Positions 1 to 8,961 of a DNA stretch of 60,469 bases are shown here, piece by piece; within the stretch, counting starts at the first letter, position 1; each line of letters starts with the position of its first letter. Both the position numbers and the translations under genes were made by a program. The notes beneath the pieces were generated by a model, which ran no database searches, was not told the origin of the DNA, and saw only the letters and a program-made list of their open reading frames with translations. The stretch covers positions 1 to 60,469 of the forward strand of contig PWFH01000142.1 in assembly GCA_003553795.1 (NCBI GenBank), in the 5' to 3' direction. Source of the stretch: Egibacter sp. Lineage in GTDB: Bacteria > Actinomycetota > Nitriliruptoria > Euzebyales > Egibacteraceae.

Positions 1-13
1 GCGCGCCCCGGGT

Positions 14-85
14 GGGTGGCGGGGCGGCCGCTGCTGTGGGTGGCGGGGCGGCCGCTGCTGAGGGTGGCGGGGCGGCCGCTGCTCA
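14..85. repeat. Three tandem copies of a 24-bp G-rich unit
   Basis: Units run 14-37, 38-61 and 62-85 and are almost identical. Each starts GGGTGGCGGGGC and carries an embedded GCGGCCGC palindrome. The last copy runs into the stop codon (83-85, minus strand) of the neighbouring small gene, so the array lies at that gene's 3' end. It may extend left of the window. Direct sequence observation; function unknown. Confidence 0.85.
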
Positions 86-493
86 GGAGACGACGATCTC
101 GCCCATCGCCGGCAGCCGCTGGCACACCGTCGTCGTGCGCCGCTCGAGCTCGTCGACGAGCAGTCCGCGCACCCGGCTGGCGACCGCGGCCCCGAGCCGC
201 GGGTCGAGGCCGCGCTCGAGGGAGGTCAGGACCCGGCCGTGGAAGCTGTAGAGGCCGCAGATCTCGTCGGCGGCGTCGTGCTGACCGCGCGCGTGGAGCG
301 TGGCGATGAGCGCGAGCCACGACTCGTGGTCGAGCTCGACGACCACCGGGCGGTCCCTGCCGTTGGACGCGGCCTCGAGGGCGCGCTCGAGCGCTGAGGC
401 CTCACGCCGCAGGAAGGCCTCCGCGTCGGACTCGTCGGACGGGAACGGCCTCGTGTCCTGCCTCGCGTGTGCCTCGTCCACGAGCCGCGACAC
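83..493 (-). CDS. Hypothetical protein, 136 aa
   Basis: I do not recognise the family. The frame opens at a GTG (491-493) and has the strong third-position G/C bias of the neighbouring genes, so it is probably real. The product is acidic at the N terminus and rich in Ala, Arg and Glu, with a predicted alpha-helical look (leucine/arginine repeats around residues 25-60 and 85-120). It has no signal peptide, membrane segment or cysteine motif; there is one Cys near residue 79 and one near 125. It is divergent from mutM with 156 bp between the starts. Its stop codon lies in the last unit of the tandem repeat at 14-85. Function not assignable. Confidence 0.55.
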   Translation of the reverse strand: MSRLVDEAHARQDTRPFPSDESDAEAFLRREASALERALEAASNGRDRPVVVELDHESWLALIATLHARGQHDAADEICGLYSFHGRVLTSLERGLDPRLGAAVASRVRGLLVDELERRTTTVCQRLPAMGEIVVS

Positions 494-511
494 CTCCCTC
501 GATGCCTGGGT

Positions 512-565
512 CCACGGTCCGTACCGTGGTGCTTACGCTGGGATCTTCGGCATCACCGACGGTGA
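512..565. promoter_or_regulatory. Candidate divergent promoter/operator region upstream of mutM
   Basis: This interval is visibly more AT-rich than its surroundings. It holds a 7-bp inverted repeat with a 4-nt centre (512-518 CCACGGT and 523-529 ACCGTGG), a TACGCT hexamer at 534-539 suitable as a -10 element for mutM, and a second small palindrome TCACC-gac-GGTGA at 553-565. The sites are visible in the sequence; regulatory function is inference. Confidence 0.3.
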
Positions 566-649
566 GATTGAGCGATTCTTTCACCGCCGCTGGCGTGGTG
601 CGGGCGCCTGCGCCGTCACCGGCGATCGCCGCGCGCGATCATGGTGGGC

Positions 650-1462
650 GTGCCCGAGCTGCCCGAGGTCGAGAGCGTCCGCCGCCAGCTGCTGCCCCGC
701 CTCGCGGGGCGTGCCATCCGCGCCGTCGACGCGGTGCCGCAGGCGCGCTTCAGCGGGCTCTCGCGCGCGGCCGGGACGACGATCACCGACCTGCGCCGAC
801 GCGGCAAGTACCTCCTCGCCGACCTCGACACCGGACAGGACGCCCTCGAGCTCGTCGCCCACCTCGGCATGACCGGGGCGTTCCGCTTCCGCGACGAGGA
901 GGGCTGGGAGCCCGACGCCTACGTCCGCGCGACGCTCGTCCTCGACGACGGCGTGCTCGACTTCCGCGACGTGCGCCGCTTCGGCCGCCTGTCCGTCGTC
1001 GACGCCGGCGACTACGCCGACATCGCCACGCTCGCCGCGCTGGGCCCCGAGCCCCTGTCGCCGGCGTTCACCCCCGAGGGGCTGCACGCTGCGCTCGCGG
1101 CGTCGCGCCAGCCGGTCAAGGCCCAGCTGCTCAGTCAGCGGCCGGTGGCCGGGGTCGGCAACATCTACGCCGACGAGGCCCTGTGGTCGGCGCGGATCAA
1201 CCCGCGCAGCCGGCGCGTCGGCCCCGAGCGCGCGGCGCGGCTGTGGGCGGCCCTGCGCGAGGTGCTCGCCGCGGCGATCGACCGTGAGGGGACCACGTTC
1301 CGTGACTACCAGATGGTCAACGGCCAGTCGGGGCGCTACGCCACCCATCTCGCTGCCTACGGTCAGGCGGGTCGGCCGTGCCGACGGTGCGGCGCTCCGC
1401 TGCGCGCGATCACCGTCGGCGGCCGCGGGACGACGTACTGCCCGGCCTGCCAGCGGCAGTGA
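650..1462 (+). CDS. mutM: Formamidopyrimidine-DNA glycosylase (MutM/Fpg), 270 aa
   Basis: Base-excision repair enzyme that removes oxidised purines such as 8-oxoguanine and nicks the abasic site. The start is set by chemistry: Fpg needs Pro2 and Glu3 at the processed N terminus, and the GTG at 650 gives M-PELPEVESVR. The ATG nine bases upstream (641) would bury that proline, so it is rejected. Lys near residue 53 (RGKYL) fits the conserved lysine of the family. The central helix-two-turn-helix region is present (VAGVGNIYADEALW). The C-terminal zinc finger is intact: CRRC, then GGRGTTYCPACQ. Length is normal. It converges on clpP, with only 5 bp between the stop codons. Confidence 0.96.
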   Translation: MPELPEVESVRRQLLPRLAGRAIRAVDAVPQARFSGLSRAAGTTITDLRRRGKYLLADLDTGQDALELVAHLGMTGAFRFRDEEGWEPDAYVRATLVLDDGVLDFRDVRRFGRLSVVDAGDYADIATLAALGPEPLSPAFTPEGLHAALAASRQPVKAQLLSQRPVAGVGNIYADEALWSARINPRSRRVGPERAARLWAALREVLAAAIDREGTTFRDYQMVNGQSGRYATHLAAYGQAGRPCRRCGAPLRAITVGGRGTTYCPACQRQ

Positions 1463-1467
1463 GCGGG

Positions 1468-2070
1468 CTACACCCCGCCGTGGCGGGTGTGGACCTCGTC
1501 GATCGCGCCGTACTCGACGGCCTCCTCCGCGGAGAGCCAGAAGTCGCGGTCGGCGTCGCGACGGATCGTCTCGAGCGACTGGCCGGTGCGCTCGGCGAGG
1601 ATCTCGTAGAGCCGCTCGCGGAGGTAGACGATCTGCTTGGCCTGGATCTGGATGTCGACGGCCTGCCCGCGTGCGCCGCCGAGCGGCTGGTGGAACATGA
1701 TCCGCGCGTTCTGGGTCGCCGAGCGCGTGCCGGTGGGCGTGGCGAGGAGGAACGCCGCCGCCGAGGCGGCGATGCCGACGCAGACGGTGTTGACCTTCGC
1801 CCGCATGATGTGCATGACGTCGTAGACGGCGAACATGCCGGAGACGAGCCCGCCGGGGGAGTTGATGTAGAGGGTGACGTCCTCGTCGGACTCGGCGTCG
1901 AGCGACATGAGCTGGGCCACGAGGGTGTCGGCGACGGTGTCCTCGATCGGCCCCCGCAGGTAGAGGATGCGGTTGTCGTAGAGACGCCGGAACGTGCTCG
2001 CCTGCGCGAGGTGCTCGAAGGGCAGCTCCTCGCTCTCCGCACGCGGGTAGGGGAGCGACAAATCGTCCAT
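1468..2070 (-). CDS. clpP: ATP-dependent Clp protease proteolytic subunit ClpP, 200 aa
   Basis: Cytosolic serine peptidase ring that degrades proteins delivered by Clp ATPases. The catalytic triad can be placed by motif: Ser103 in GIAASAAAF, His127 in ARIMFHQPLGG, and Asp176 in DADRDFWLS, with the same His-to-Asp spacing (49) as E. coli ClpP. The open frame extends upstream to 2367, but that part reads as non-homologous basic sequence; the ATG at 2070 gives a family-length protein. It is a single, unpaired clpP here; actinobacteria usually carry several, often with clpX beside them, and none is in view. Divergent from the IclR-type regulator, convergent with mutM. Confidence 0.94.
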   Translation of the reverse strand: MDDLSLPYPRAESEELPFEHLAQASTFRRLYDNRILYLRGPIEDTVADTLVAQLMSLDAESDEDVTLYINSPGGLVSGMFAVYDVMHIMRAKVNTVCVGIAASAAAFLLATPTGTRSATQNARIMFHQPLGGARGQAVDIQIQAKQIVYLRERLYEILAERTGQSLETIRRDADRDFWLSAEEAVEYGAIDEVHTRHGGV

Positions 2071-2115
2071 GCGGTGAACCTCACGGGTCGTGGCCGTCGT
2101 CGGGCGCGGCGCGCC

Positions 2116-2173
2116 AGCGTAGCACCGGCAGGGGCAACCTCGGCTTGACGGCGCGGAGCCAGCGGGAAACACT
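2116..2173. promoter_or_regulatory. Divergent promoters for clpP (minus) and the IclR gene (plus)
   Basis: On the minus strand TACGCT (2121 to 2116) lies 45 bp before the clpP start. On the plus strand TTGACG (2145-2150), a 17-bp spacer and AACACT (2168-2173) form a -35/-10 pair 45 bp before the IclR-gene start. Only the hexamers are seen; promoter activity is inferred. Confidence 0.4.
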
Positions 2174-2218
2174 CGCGCAGAGCGGCGGATCGCCGGCTCG
2201 GCGGGAGGTCGTCGCACC

Positions 2219-2992
2219 GTGAGCGACGAGGGGGTGCCGATGGGCACGAACGCGTCGGAGGCAGCAGAGGGCGAGGGGAGCCGGTCGCGCACGCTCGGTC
2301 GGGGGATCGCGGTGCTGCACGCGCTTGCCGCGTCACCCGACGGGGTCACCGTCGCGGGACTGTCCACCGCGACCGGGCTCGACCGCGCGGTCCTCTACCG
2401 GCTGCTCGGCACCCTCGGCGACGAGGGCCTCGTCGTGCGCGACAACGGCTCGCGTCGCTACCGGCTCGGCGTCGGGCTCATCGAGCTCGGCGCGAGGGCC
2501 GCGCGCGGCCTCGAGGTCCGCCGGCACGCGCTGCCGGGGATGCGCCAGCTGCTCGAGCAGGTGCGCGAGGCCGTCTGCCTCGCCGTGCGCGACCGGGGCG
2601 ACATCGTCGTCGTCGACCGCCTCGAGCCGCCCGGGCGGGGCACGCGCATCGGCTACCCCGTGGGCCTGCGCCATCCGCTCAGCGTCAACGCCCACGGCCG
2701 GGCGGTGCTCTCCCGCCTCGATGCCGCCGAGGGCGAGGCCCTCGCCAACCACGCCGGCGCCGATCCCCTCACCGACCGGGCCCGCGGCTTCGCGATCGCC
2801 ACCGACGAGTCCGGGGGCGAGATCGTCTCGGTCGCCGCGCCGATCCTCGACGCCGTCGGTGACGGCATCGCGAGCGTCGGCATCGTCGCGCCGGCGAGCC
2901 GTGTGCAGGACCCGGCGCTGCTCGGCCCCCCGGTGCGCGCGCTCGGGCGCGAGGTCTCCCGGCGTCTCGGCTACCGCGAGGAGGCGACCTAG
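2219..2992 (+). CDS. IclR-family transcriptional regulator, 257 aa
   Basis: DNA-binding repressor or activator with a small-molecule sensing domain. Residues about 25-85 form the winged helix-turn-helix (LGRGIAVLHALA, VAGLSTATGLDRAVLYRLLGTL). Residues about 90-250 match the IclR effector domain, including the conserved NAHGRAVLS and the AAPILDAVGDGIASVGI strand. GTG 2219 is preceded by GGGAGG ten bases upstream; ATG 2240 is an alternative start and would remove only a non-conserved leader. No adjacent catabolic operon reveals its effector; divergent clpP is the nearest possible target. Its stop overlaps that of the convergent gene in a shared CTAG (2989-2992). Confidence 0.88.
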   Translation: MSDEGVPMGTNASEAAEGEGSRSRTLGRGIAVLHALAASPDGVTVAGLSTATGLDRAVLYRLLGTLGDEGLVVRDNGSRRYRLGVGLIELGARAARGLEVRRHALPGMRQLLEQVREAVCLAVRDRGDIVVVDRLEPPGRGTRIGYPVGLRHPLSVNAHGRAVLSRLDAAEGEALANHAGADPLTDRARGFAIATDESGGEIVSVAAPILDAVGDGIASVGIVAPASRVQDPALLGPPVRALGREVSRRLGYREEAT

Positions 2993-4461
2993 CCGAGGAC
3001 GATGCGGATGACGAGGAGGCCCACGATGCCCCCGGCGGCGAGCAGCAGCAGGCCGCCGAGCACGGTGAGCAGGATCGTCACCGCGCGGCGACCGCCGCCG
3101 CCCTCCTCGTCGTAGTCGTCGTCGTCGAAGCGCATCCCCTCGTCGGCGGCGCCGGCCTCGACCGGGTCGGCGAGGTCCTCGGCCGGACGTGGCGGACTCG
3201 GGTCGCCGCTGCCGATGCGGATCGGCTCGCGGGCGGGCGCCGGTGCGGGTGGCTCCTCGTCATCGGCGCTGAACCAGAGCTCGTCGTCGTCGGCCTCCGG
3301 CGCGCCGGTTGCCGGGGCGGCGGCGGACGGGGCCGCGGACTGCGCGTCGTCATCGGTCGGCCCGTCGTCGTAGACTGTCGCGAACGCCCCGGTCTCGACC
3401 TCGTCGCTGGGGCGGCCGGGGCTGACGGTGATCTCGTCGGTGTCGCCCTCCTGCGTCGCGGCGACGAGGTCCTCGCGGGCGGTGGGCAGGTCGCCGATGA
3501 GGTCGTCGAGCGCCGAGGCGGGCTCGACGTCGGCGCGGGCCTCCTCGGTGGCCTCGGGCGTGTCGGCCGGCGGGGCGTCGTCGTCGGCGGTCTCGGCCGT
3601 GACGGGCTCGGTGGCCGGCGGGGGGGCGCCCGCCTCCGGCGCCGGGCTGACCGGGGCCTGGCTCGCGCCGGCGCCCGCGGCCGCCGCGGCCGCGCCCTCG
3701 GGGGCGTCGGGGGCCTCGAGTGGCGGGGCGACCTCGGCGACGGCACCGCCGCTGGTGAGGACCGCGACGAGGACGCGCTGGCCGAGGTCGGGCGCGGGCG
3801 GCAGGCCCTCGATCTTGCGGCGTCCCCGGCGCAGGTCCTTCGCGAGGTCGGCGCAGGCCCGGTCGCTGGCCACGAGGCGGGCGAGCTCGGCGGACTCCTC
3901 GTCGTTGGTGAGCCCGAGGACGTCGTCGGCGAGGCGTGGGTCGTCGCAGCCCGGATGGTCCTCGGCCTCGGCGAGGGCGAGCAGCGCGCGCCGGAGGTCG
4001 GCCGCGGCGCCGTCCTCGCGCTGGCTCGAGGTCGGCGTGCCCCGGTCGTGGGCGAGCAGCAGCGCGCGCACCGCGGCATCGTCGAGCGCGGCGATCGCCT
4101 GCTCGGTGCGGTCGCTGCCGACCGGCACGTCGTTGTCGCGCAGGAGCAGCGCCGCCGAGGCCGAGGCGGCCTTGCGGCCCTGCTCGCGCAGCGTCTGGCG
4201 GGCCCGGGCGAAGGTGCGCTGACGCACCCAGGCCTCGAGCGCGCCGACGCTCGGGGGCTCGCGCCAGAGGTCGCTGTAGACGTCGACGAGCAGGGCCTCC
4301 ACCTCCCGGGGGCTCCCGAGCAGGCGCCGCCCGACGCTGTGCGCCGCGACGCCGGTGCGGTGGTAGGCCTCGGCGAGCGCGAGGGGCTCGCTCGCCGACA
4401 GCCCCTCGAGGAGCTCGGTCGTCGAGGCGCGCTGATGGTCAGGGGTGTCGGTGTGTGCCAC
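2989..4461 (-). CDS. Membrane-anchored protein with degenerate ECF sigma-like and anti-sigma-like segments, 490 aa
   Basis: No named family is recognised with certainty. Start GTG 4461 has GGAGGA about eight bases upstream; the frame continues further up but without a better site. Residues 28-90 read like ECF sigma region 2 (GRRLLGSPREVEALLVDVY, then DLWREP and ALEAWVRQRTFARARQTLR). Residues 118-165 keep the outline of region 4 (AIAALDDAAVRALLLAHDRG and DLRRALLALAEA), but the helix-turn-helix core is eroded. Residues 172-215 resemble the short helical fold of anti-sigma factors (DEESAELARLVASDRACADL), without a complete zinc motif. A long Ala/Pro/Asp/Glu-rich linker (about 240-455) leads to one C-terminal transmembrane helix (about 460-488), so the sigma-like part should face the cytoplasm. 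The segment comparison is from memory of family patterns; function is inference. Confidence 0.7.
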   Translation of the reverse strand: MAHTDTPDHQRASTTELLEGLSASEPLALAEAYHRTGVAAHSVGRRLLGSPREVEALLVDVYSDLWREPPSVGALEAWVRQRTFARARQTLREQGRKAASASAALLLRDNDVPVGSDRTEQAIAALDDAAVRALLLAHDRGTPTSSQREDGAAADLRRALLALAEAEDHPGCDDPRLADDVLGLTNDEESAELARLVASDRACADLAKDLRRGRRKIEGLPPAPDLGQRVLVAVLTSGGAVAEVAPPLEAPDAPEGAAAAAAGAGASQAPVSPAPEAGAPPPATEPVTAETADDDAPPADTPEATEEARADVEPASALDDLIGDLPTAREDLVAATQEGDTDEITVSPGRPSDEVETGAFATVYDDGPTDDDAQSAAPSAAAPATGAPEADDDELWFSADDEEPPAPAPAREPIRIGSGDPSPPRPAEDLADPVEAGAADEGMRFDDDDYDEEGGGGRRAVTILLTVLGGLLLLAAGGIVGLLVIRIVLG

Positions 4462-4499
4462 GAGGCTTCCTCCGGGAGCGCAAGCTTCGGCACCTCGTA

Positions 4500-4505
4500 A
4501 GCCTA
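4500..4505 (-). promoter_or_regulatory. Candidate -10 element TAGGCT for the sigma-like membrane protein gene
   Basis: Minus-strand TAGGCT, 38 bp before the GTG start at 4461. It fits the TAnnnT pattern found before many genes in this window. No -35 match was found. Confidence 0.35.
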
Positions 4506-4558
4506 GTGGAGTCGGGCGCGCCATCGGCGACGCCGACCCGTCCGGTCGGGCCCCGCGC

Positions 4559-5071
4559 TCACCAGCCGATCGTCCCAGGGCCGCCCTTGAAGGGCCCGGC
4601 GACGTCGGAGGTGATCCAGCCCCCGTAGAAGTCGCCCTCCTGCGCGGCGACCCGCTCGTCGTCGACCCAGCAGGCGTCGACGCGGCTGGGGTAGACGCAG
4701 AGCCGGCCGGCGAGGGCCTCGTAGCCGGGCCTCGGCGCGTCGTAGGACCACGCGGCATCGCGCGCCTCGCGCCCACCGACGACGAGGGAGACGTACGACG
4801 CCGTCCCCTTGAACTCGCAGGTCGTGCGGCGGGCGGACGGTCGCAGCTCCACCCCGTCGAAGGCCTCCCGCGGCAGGTACCACGTCGGGGGGTGGCTCGT
4901 CTCGAGCACGCGCACCGCGTCGTCGGTGTCGCAGATCACCTCGCCGGCGAGCTCGATGCGCACACGCCGCGTGTCGGCCTCGACGCGCGGCGGCCGCGGG
5001 TAGTCCCACACCGACTCCCGACCGGGATCGGGGGGCGGCTCGTCGCGGCGGCTGCGGGGTCCTCGGGGCAT
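4559..5071 (-). CDS. DUF427 family protein, 170 aa
   Basis: Belongs to the DUF427 family, whose biochemical role is not established. Typical family features are visible: the SVWDYPRPPRVE opening, a VLETSHPPTWYLPREAF segment, a CEFKGTASYVSL strand and the AWSYDAPRPGYE motif, which together form the small beta-rich fold of the family. The ATG at 5071 has GAGAGGAG at a suitable distance; longer frames start upstream inside the ftsH leader and are not conserved-looking. It is soluble, with no signal peptide. It is divergent from ftsH with 130 bp between starts. Confidence 0.85.
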   Translation of the reverse strand: MPRGPRSRRDEPPPDPGRESVWDYPRPPRVEADTRRVRIELAGEVICDTDDAVRVLETSHPPTWYLPREAFDGVELRPSARRTTCEFKGTASYVSLVVGGREARDAAWSYDAPRPGYEALAGRLCVYPSRVDACWVDDERVAAQEGDFYGGWITSDVAGPFKGGPGTIGW

Positions 5072-5150
5072 GACGCGCTCCTCTCGTGGCGGGTGGCGGC
5101 CGCGGCGGTCGCCGGCGCTGCCCTCGCGGGTAGCCCCCAGGGTGGAGGGG

Positions 5151-5156
5151 TACCGT
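5151..5156 (+). promoter_or_regulatory. Candidate -10 element TACCGT for ftsH
   Basis: TACCGT ends 45 bp before the GTG start of ftsH. It belongs to the recurring TAnnnT set. Inference from position and sequence only. Confidence 0.4.
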
Positions 5157-5201
5157 GGCGGCGACGACCGCGTCCTTCGTCGACTCTCGAGGCAGCCCAC
5201 C

Positions 5202-7124
<1,923 letters not shown>

Positions 7125-7179
7125 GCCGCCCGCGTCCGGCGCGCGTGGGGGCGCGTCCGCCGCGCGGGTGGTCGGTGCC

Positions 7180-8172
7180 TCAGCCCGCGGCGTCGCCGAG
7201 CGCGCGGAGGTGCGGCAGGACCTCCCGCCCGATGCTGTCGAGCGCGGCGTCGACGTCGGCGGCGAGGACCTGCACGGCGACGATGTCGGCGTCGACGTCG
7301 GTGACGAGCGGGCGGTAGGCCTCCGCGAGGGCCTCGAGGTCCGGGACGACGGTGAAGCGCTCGAGGACCGCCGCGCGACCCATCGCATCGGCGCGCTGCC
7401 GCAGCACCGCCGGGTCGACGGCCTCGAGCCGGCCGGGGGCGCGCAGGCCCCGCATGGGCCGCAGCGCCTGCCAGGCCTCCTCCTCGTCGGCGGCGAGCAC
7501 GCACCAGCGGGTCGCCATGACCGTCGTCGACGCGCCGCGGGCGGCGGCGGCCTCACGGTAGGGGCCGAGCACCCGCGCGTGGCTCTCGGCGGGGTCCTTC
7601 ACGCTCGTGATGAGCCCGTCGGCGCGGGCGCCGGCGAAGGCCGCCGACTTCGGCCCTGCGGCGGCCATCCAGATCGGCACCTCGCCGAGCGGGGGGCTGT
7701 AGAGCCGGGCGTGGTCGGCGCGGTAGTGGGGGCCGTCGCTCGTGACCTCCTCACCGGCGAGCAGCCGGGCGAGGAGGTCGACGGCCTCGTCCATCCTCGC
7801 GATGCGCTCCGCGTAGTCGGGGAAGGGCAGCCCGAGCGGGCCCTCGTTGATGTTCTCGCCGGTGCCGACCCCGAGCCGGAAGCGGCCGCCGGAGAGCCGG
7901 TCGACGGTGGCCGCGGCCTGGGCGATGATCGCGGGGTGGTAGCGGAAGAGCGGGCAGGCCACGCTCGTGGCGAGCTCGACGCGCTCGGTGGCGTGGGCGA
8001 CCGCGCCGAGCCACGACCACACGAAGCTCGCCGCGCCGTCATCGTCGACCCAGGGGTGGAAGTGGTCGGCTCCGGTCACCATGTCGAAGCCGGCCGCCTC
8101 GGCGCGCACGGCCTGGGCGAGCAACGTCTCGGGCTGGTGGCTCTCGTGGCTGCAGAGCCAGGCGAATCGCAT
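7180..8172 (-). CDS. LLM-class (F420-type) oxidoreductase, 330 aa
   Basis: Member of the luciferase-like monooxygenase superfamily. It most resembles the F420-dependent branch related to glucose-6-phosphate dehydrogenase and methylene-tetrahydromethanopterin reductase. Visible signs are the TIM-barrel start MRFAWLCSHESHQPETLL, the GADHFHPW segment, LFRYHPAIIAQAAATVDRL and the GRFRLGVGTGENINEGPLG cofactor-binding loop. ATG 8172 is chosen over an upstream start because the barrel's first strand begins there. Two F420 biosynthesis genes (cofC, cofE) lie just upstream on the same strand, which supports F420 rather than FMN as the cofactor. Substrate unknown. Convergent with ftsH, 55 bp apart. Confidence 0.85.
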   Translation of the reverse strand: MRFAWLCSHESHQPETLLAQAVRAEAAGFDMVTGADHFHPWVDDDGAASFVWSWLGAVAHATERVELATSVACPLFRYHPAIIAQAAATVDRLSGGRFRLGVGTGENINEGPLGLPFPDYAERIARMDEAVDLLARLLAGEEVTSDGPHYRADHARLYSPPLGEVPIWMAAAGPKSAAFAGARADGLITSVKDPAESHARVLGPYREAAAARGASTTVMATRWCVLAADEEEAWQALRPMRGLRAPGRLEAVDPAVLRQRADAMGRAAVLERFTVVPDLEALAEAYRPLVTDVDADIVAVQVLAADVDAALDSIGREVLPHLRALGDAAG

Positions 8173-8211
8173 GGTGGCTCCGGGTCTCACGCGCGCGGCG
8201 CGACAGGCGTC

Positions 8212-8239
8212 GGGGGTCGGGGGTCGGGGGCGTCGTGGG
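8212..8239 (+). other. Cluster of G-runs (possible G-quadruplex)
   Basis: Three GGGGG runs separated by TC (8212-8216, 8219-8223, 8226-8230) are followed by GGG at 8237-8239. The cluster lies 40-67 bp upstream of the LLM oxidoreductase start, on the strand that is its transcription template. Runs of this kind can fold into a quadruplex; any effect here is speculation. Confidence 0.35.
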
Positions 8240-8322
8240 CGCAGCCTCGCAGACGCGGCGCCCAGCGCGCCGGCTCCCCGGCGTCGGCGTCCGCCTGCGC
8301 CCCCTCCCGTCGGCTCACCGCC

Positions 8323-8961
8323 TCAGCCCGTCCTCGGCGTGGCGCGCCGCGTCGCACGCTCACGGGCGCTCGCCGCCCGCAGCGCGCGCAGGGACGGCCC
8401 CGAGGGCAGTGGCAGGTCGTCGGGCTCGTCGACGTCCCAGCCGAGCAGGGGGTCGGCGACGACGGCGGCGTCGAGGCCGAGCCGGTAGGCCTCGGCGAGG
8501 TGGTGGGCGCAGGAGCCCGCCCCGTAGCCGAAGCGCAGCGCGGCGGCGGTGGGCAGGGCGAGGACGTTCGTGCCGGTGCCGTGGCGGTCGGCGACGACGG
8601 TGACCGCAGGGCTGTCGACGAGCCAGGTGAGATCGTCGGCGAGCGGCAGGTCGGCGTGGGCGACGACGAGACGGTCGATGCCGGCCTGCCGGGTGGCCTC
8701 GCGCGCCCGGGAGGCCGCCTCGTCGGGTCCGCATCCGGGGTCCTCGACGGCCTGCCCGCCGACCTCGAGGGCCCAGCGGCGCACCACGGGGTCGGGGGTG
8801 ACGACGAGCAACGGCAGGTCCCCGACGGCGCGGCGCACCGCCCCGGCCATCGCGCGCACGAGCGCCTCGCGCCGCGCGGCGGGCATGGCCCCGCCCAGGC
8901 GCGACTTGCCGTCGGCGAAGCCGCGGAGCAGCAGCGCCACCGCCGCCGGCGCGGTCCTCAC
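8323..8961 (-). CDS. cofC: 2-phospho-L-lactate / phosphoenolpyruvate guanylyltransferase CofC (FbiD), 212 aa
   Basis: Activates the phosphorylated three-carbon precursor of coenzyme F420 with GTP. Family signs: LLLRGFADGKSRL at the N terminus (the nucleotide-binding GKSRL), a central AHADLPLADDL segment with the acidic metal site, and ADRHGTGTNVLALP followed by FGYGAGSCAHH. The GTG at 8961 overlaps the transporter stop in a GTGA (8958-8961), so the two genes are probably translationally coupled. Length is normal for the family. Together with cofE upstream it forms a partial F420 pathway; cofD and the FO synthase genes are not in the window. Confidence 0.9.
   Translation of the reverse strand: MRTAPAAVALLLRGFADGKSRLGGAMPAARREALVRAMAGAVRRAVGDLPLLVVTPDPVVRRWALEVGGQAVEDPGCGPDEAASRAREATRQAGIDRLVVAHADLPLADDLTWLVDSPAVTVVADRHGTGTNVLALPTAAALRFGYGAGSCAHHLAEAYRLGLDAAVVADPLLGWDVDEPDDLPLPSGPSLRALRAASARERATRRATPRTG

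Noticed and set aside
641-649. ATG start for mutM nine bases upstream of the chosen GTG
   Set aside because: Fpg requires Pro directly after the initiator Met for catalysis. Only the GTG at 650 gives this.
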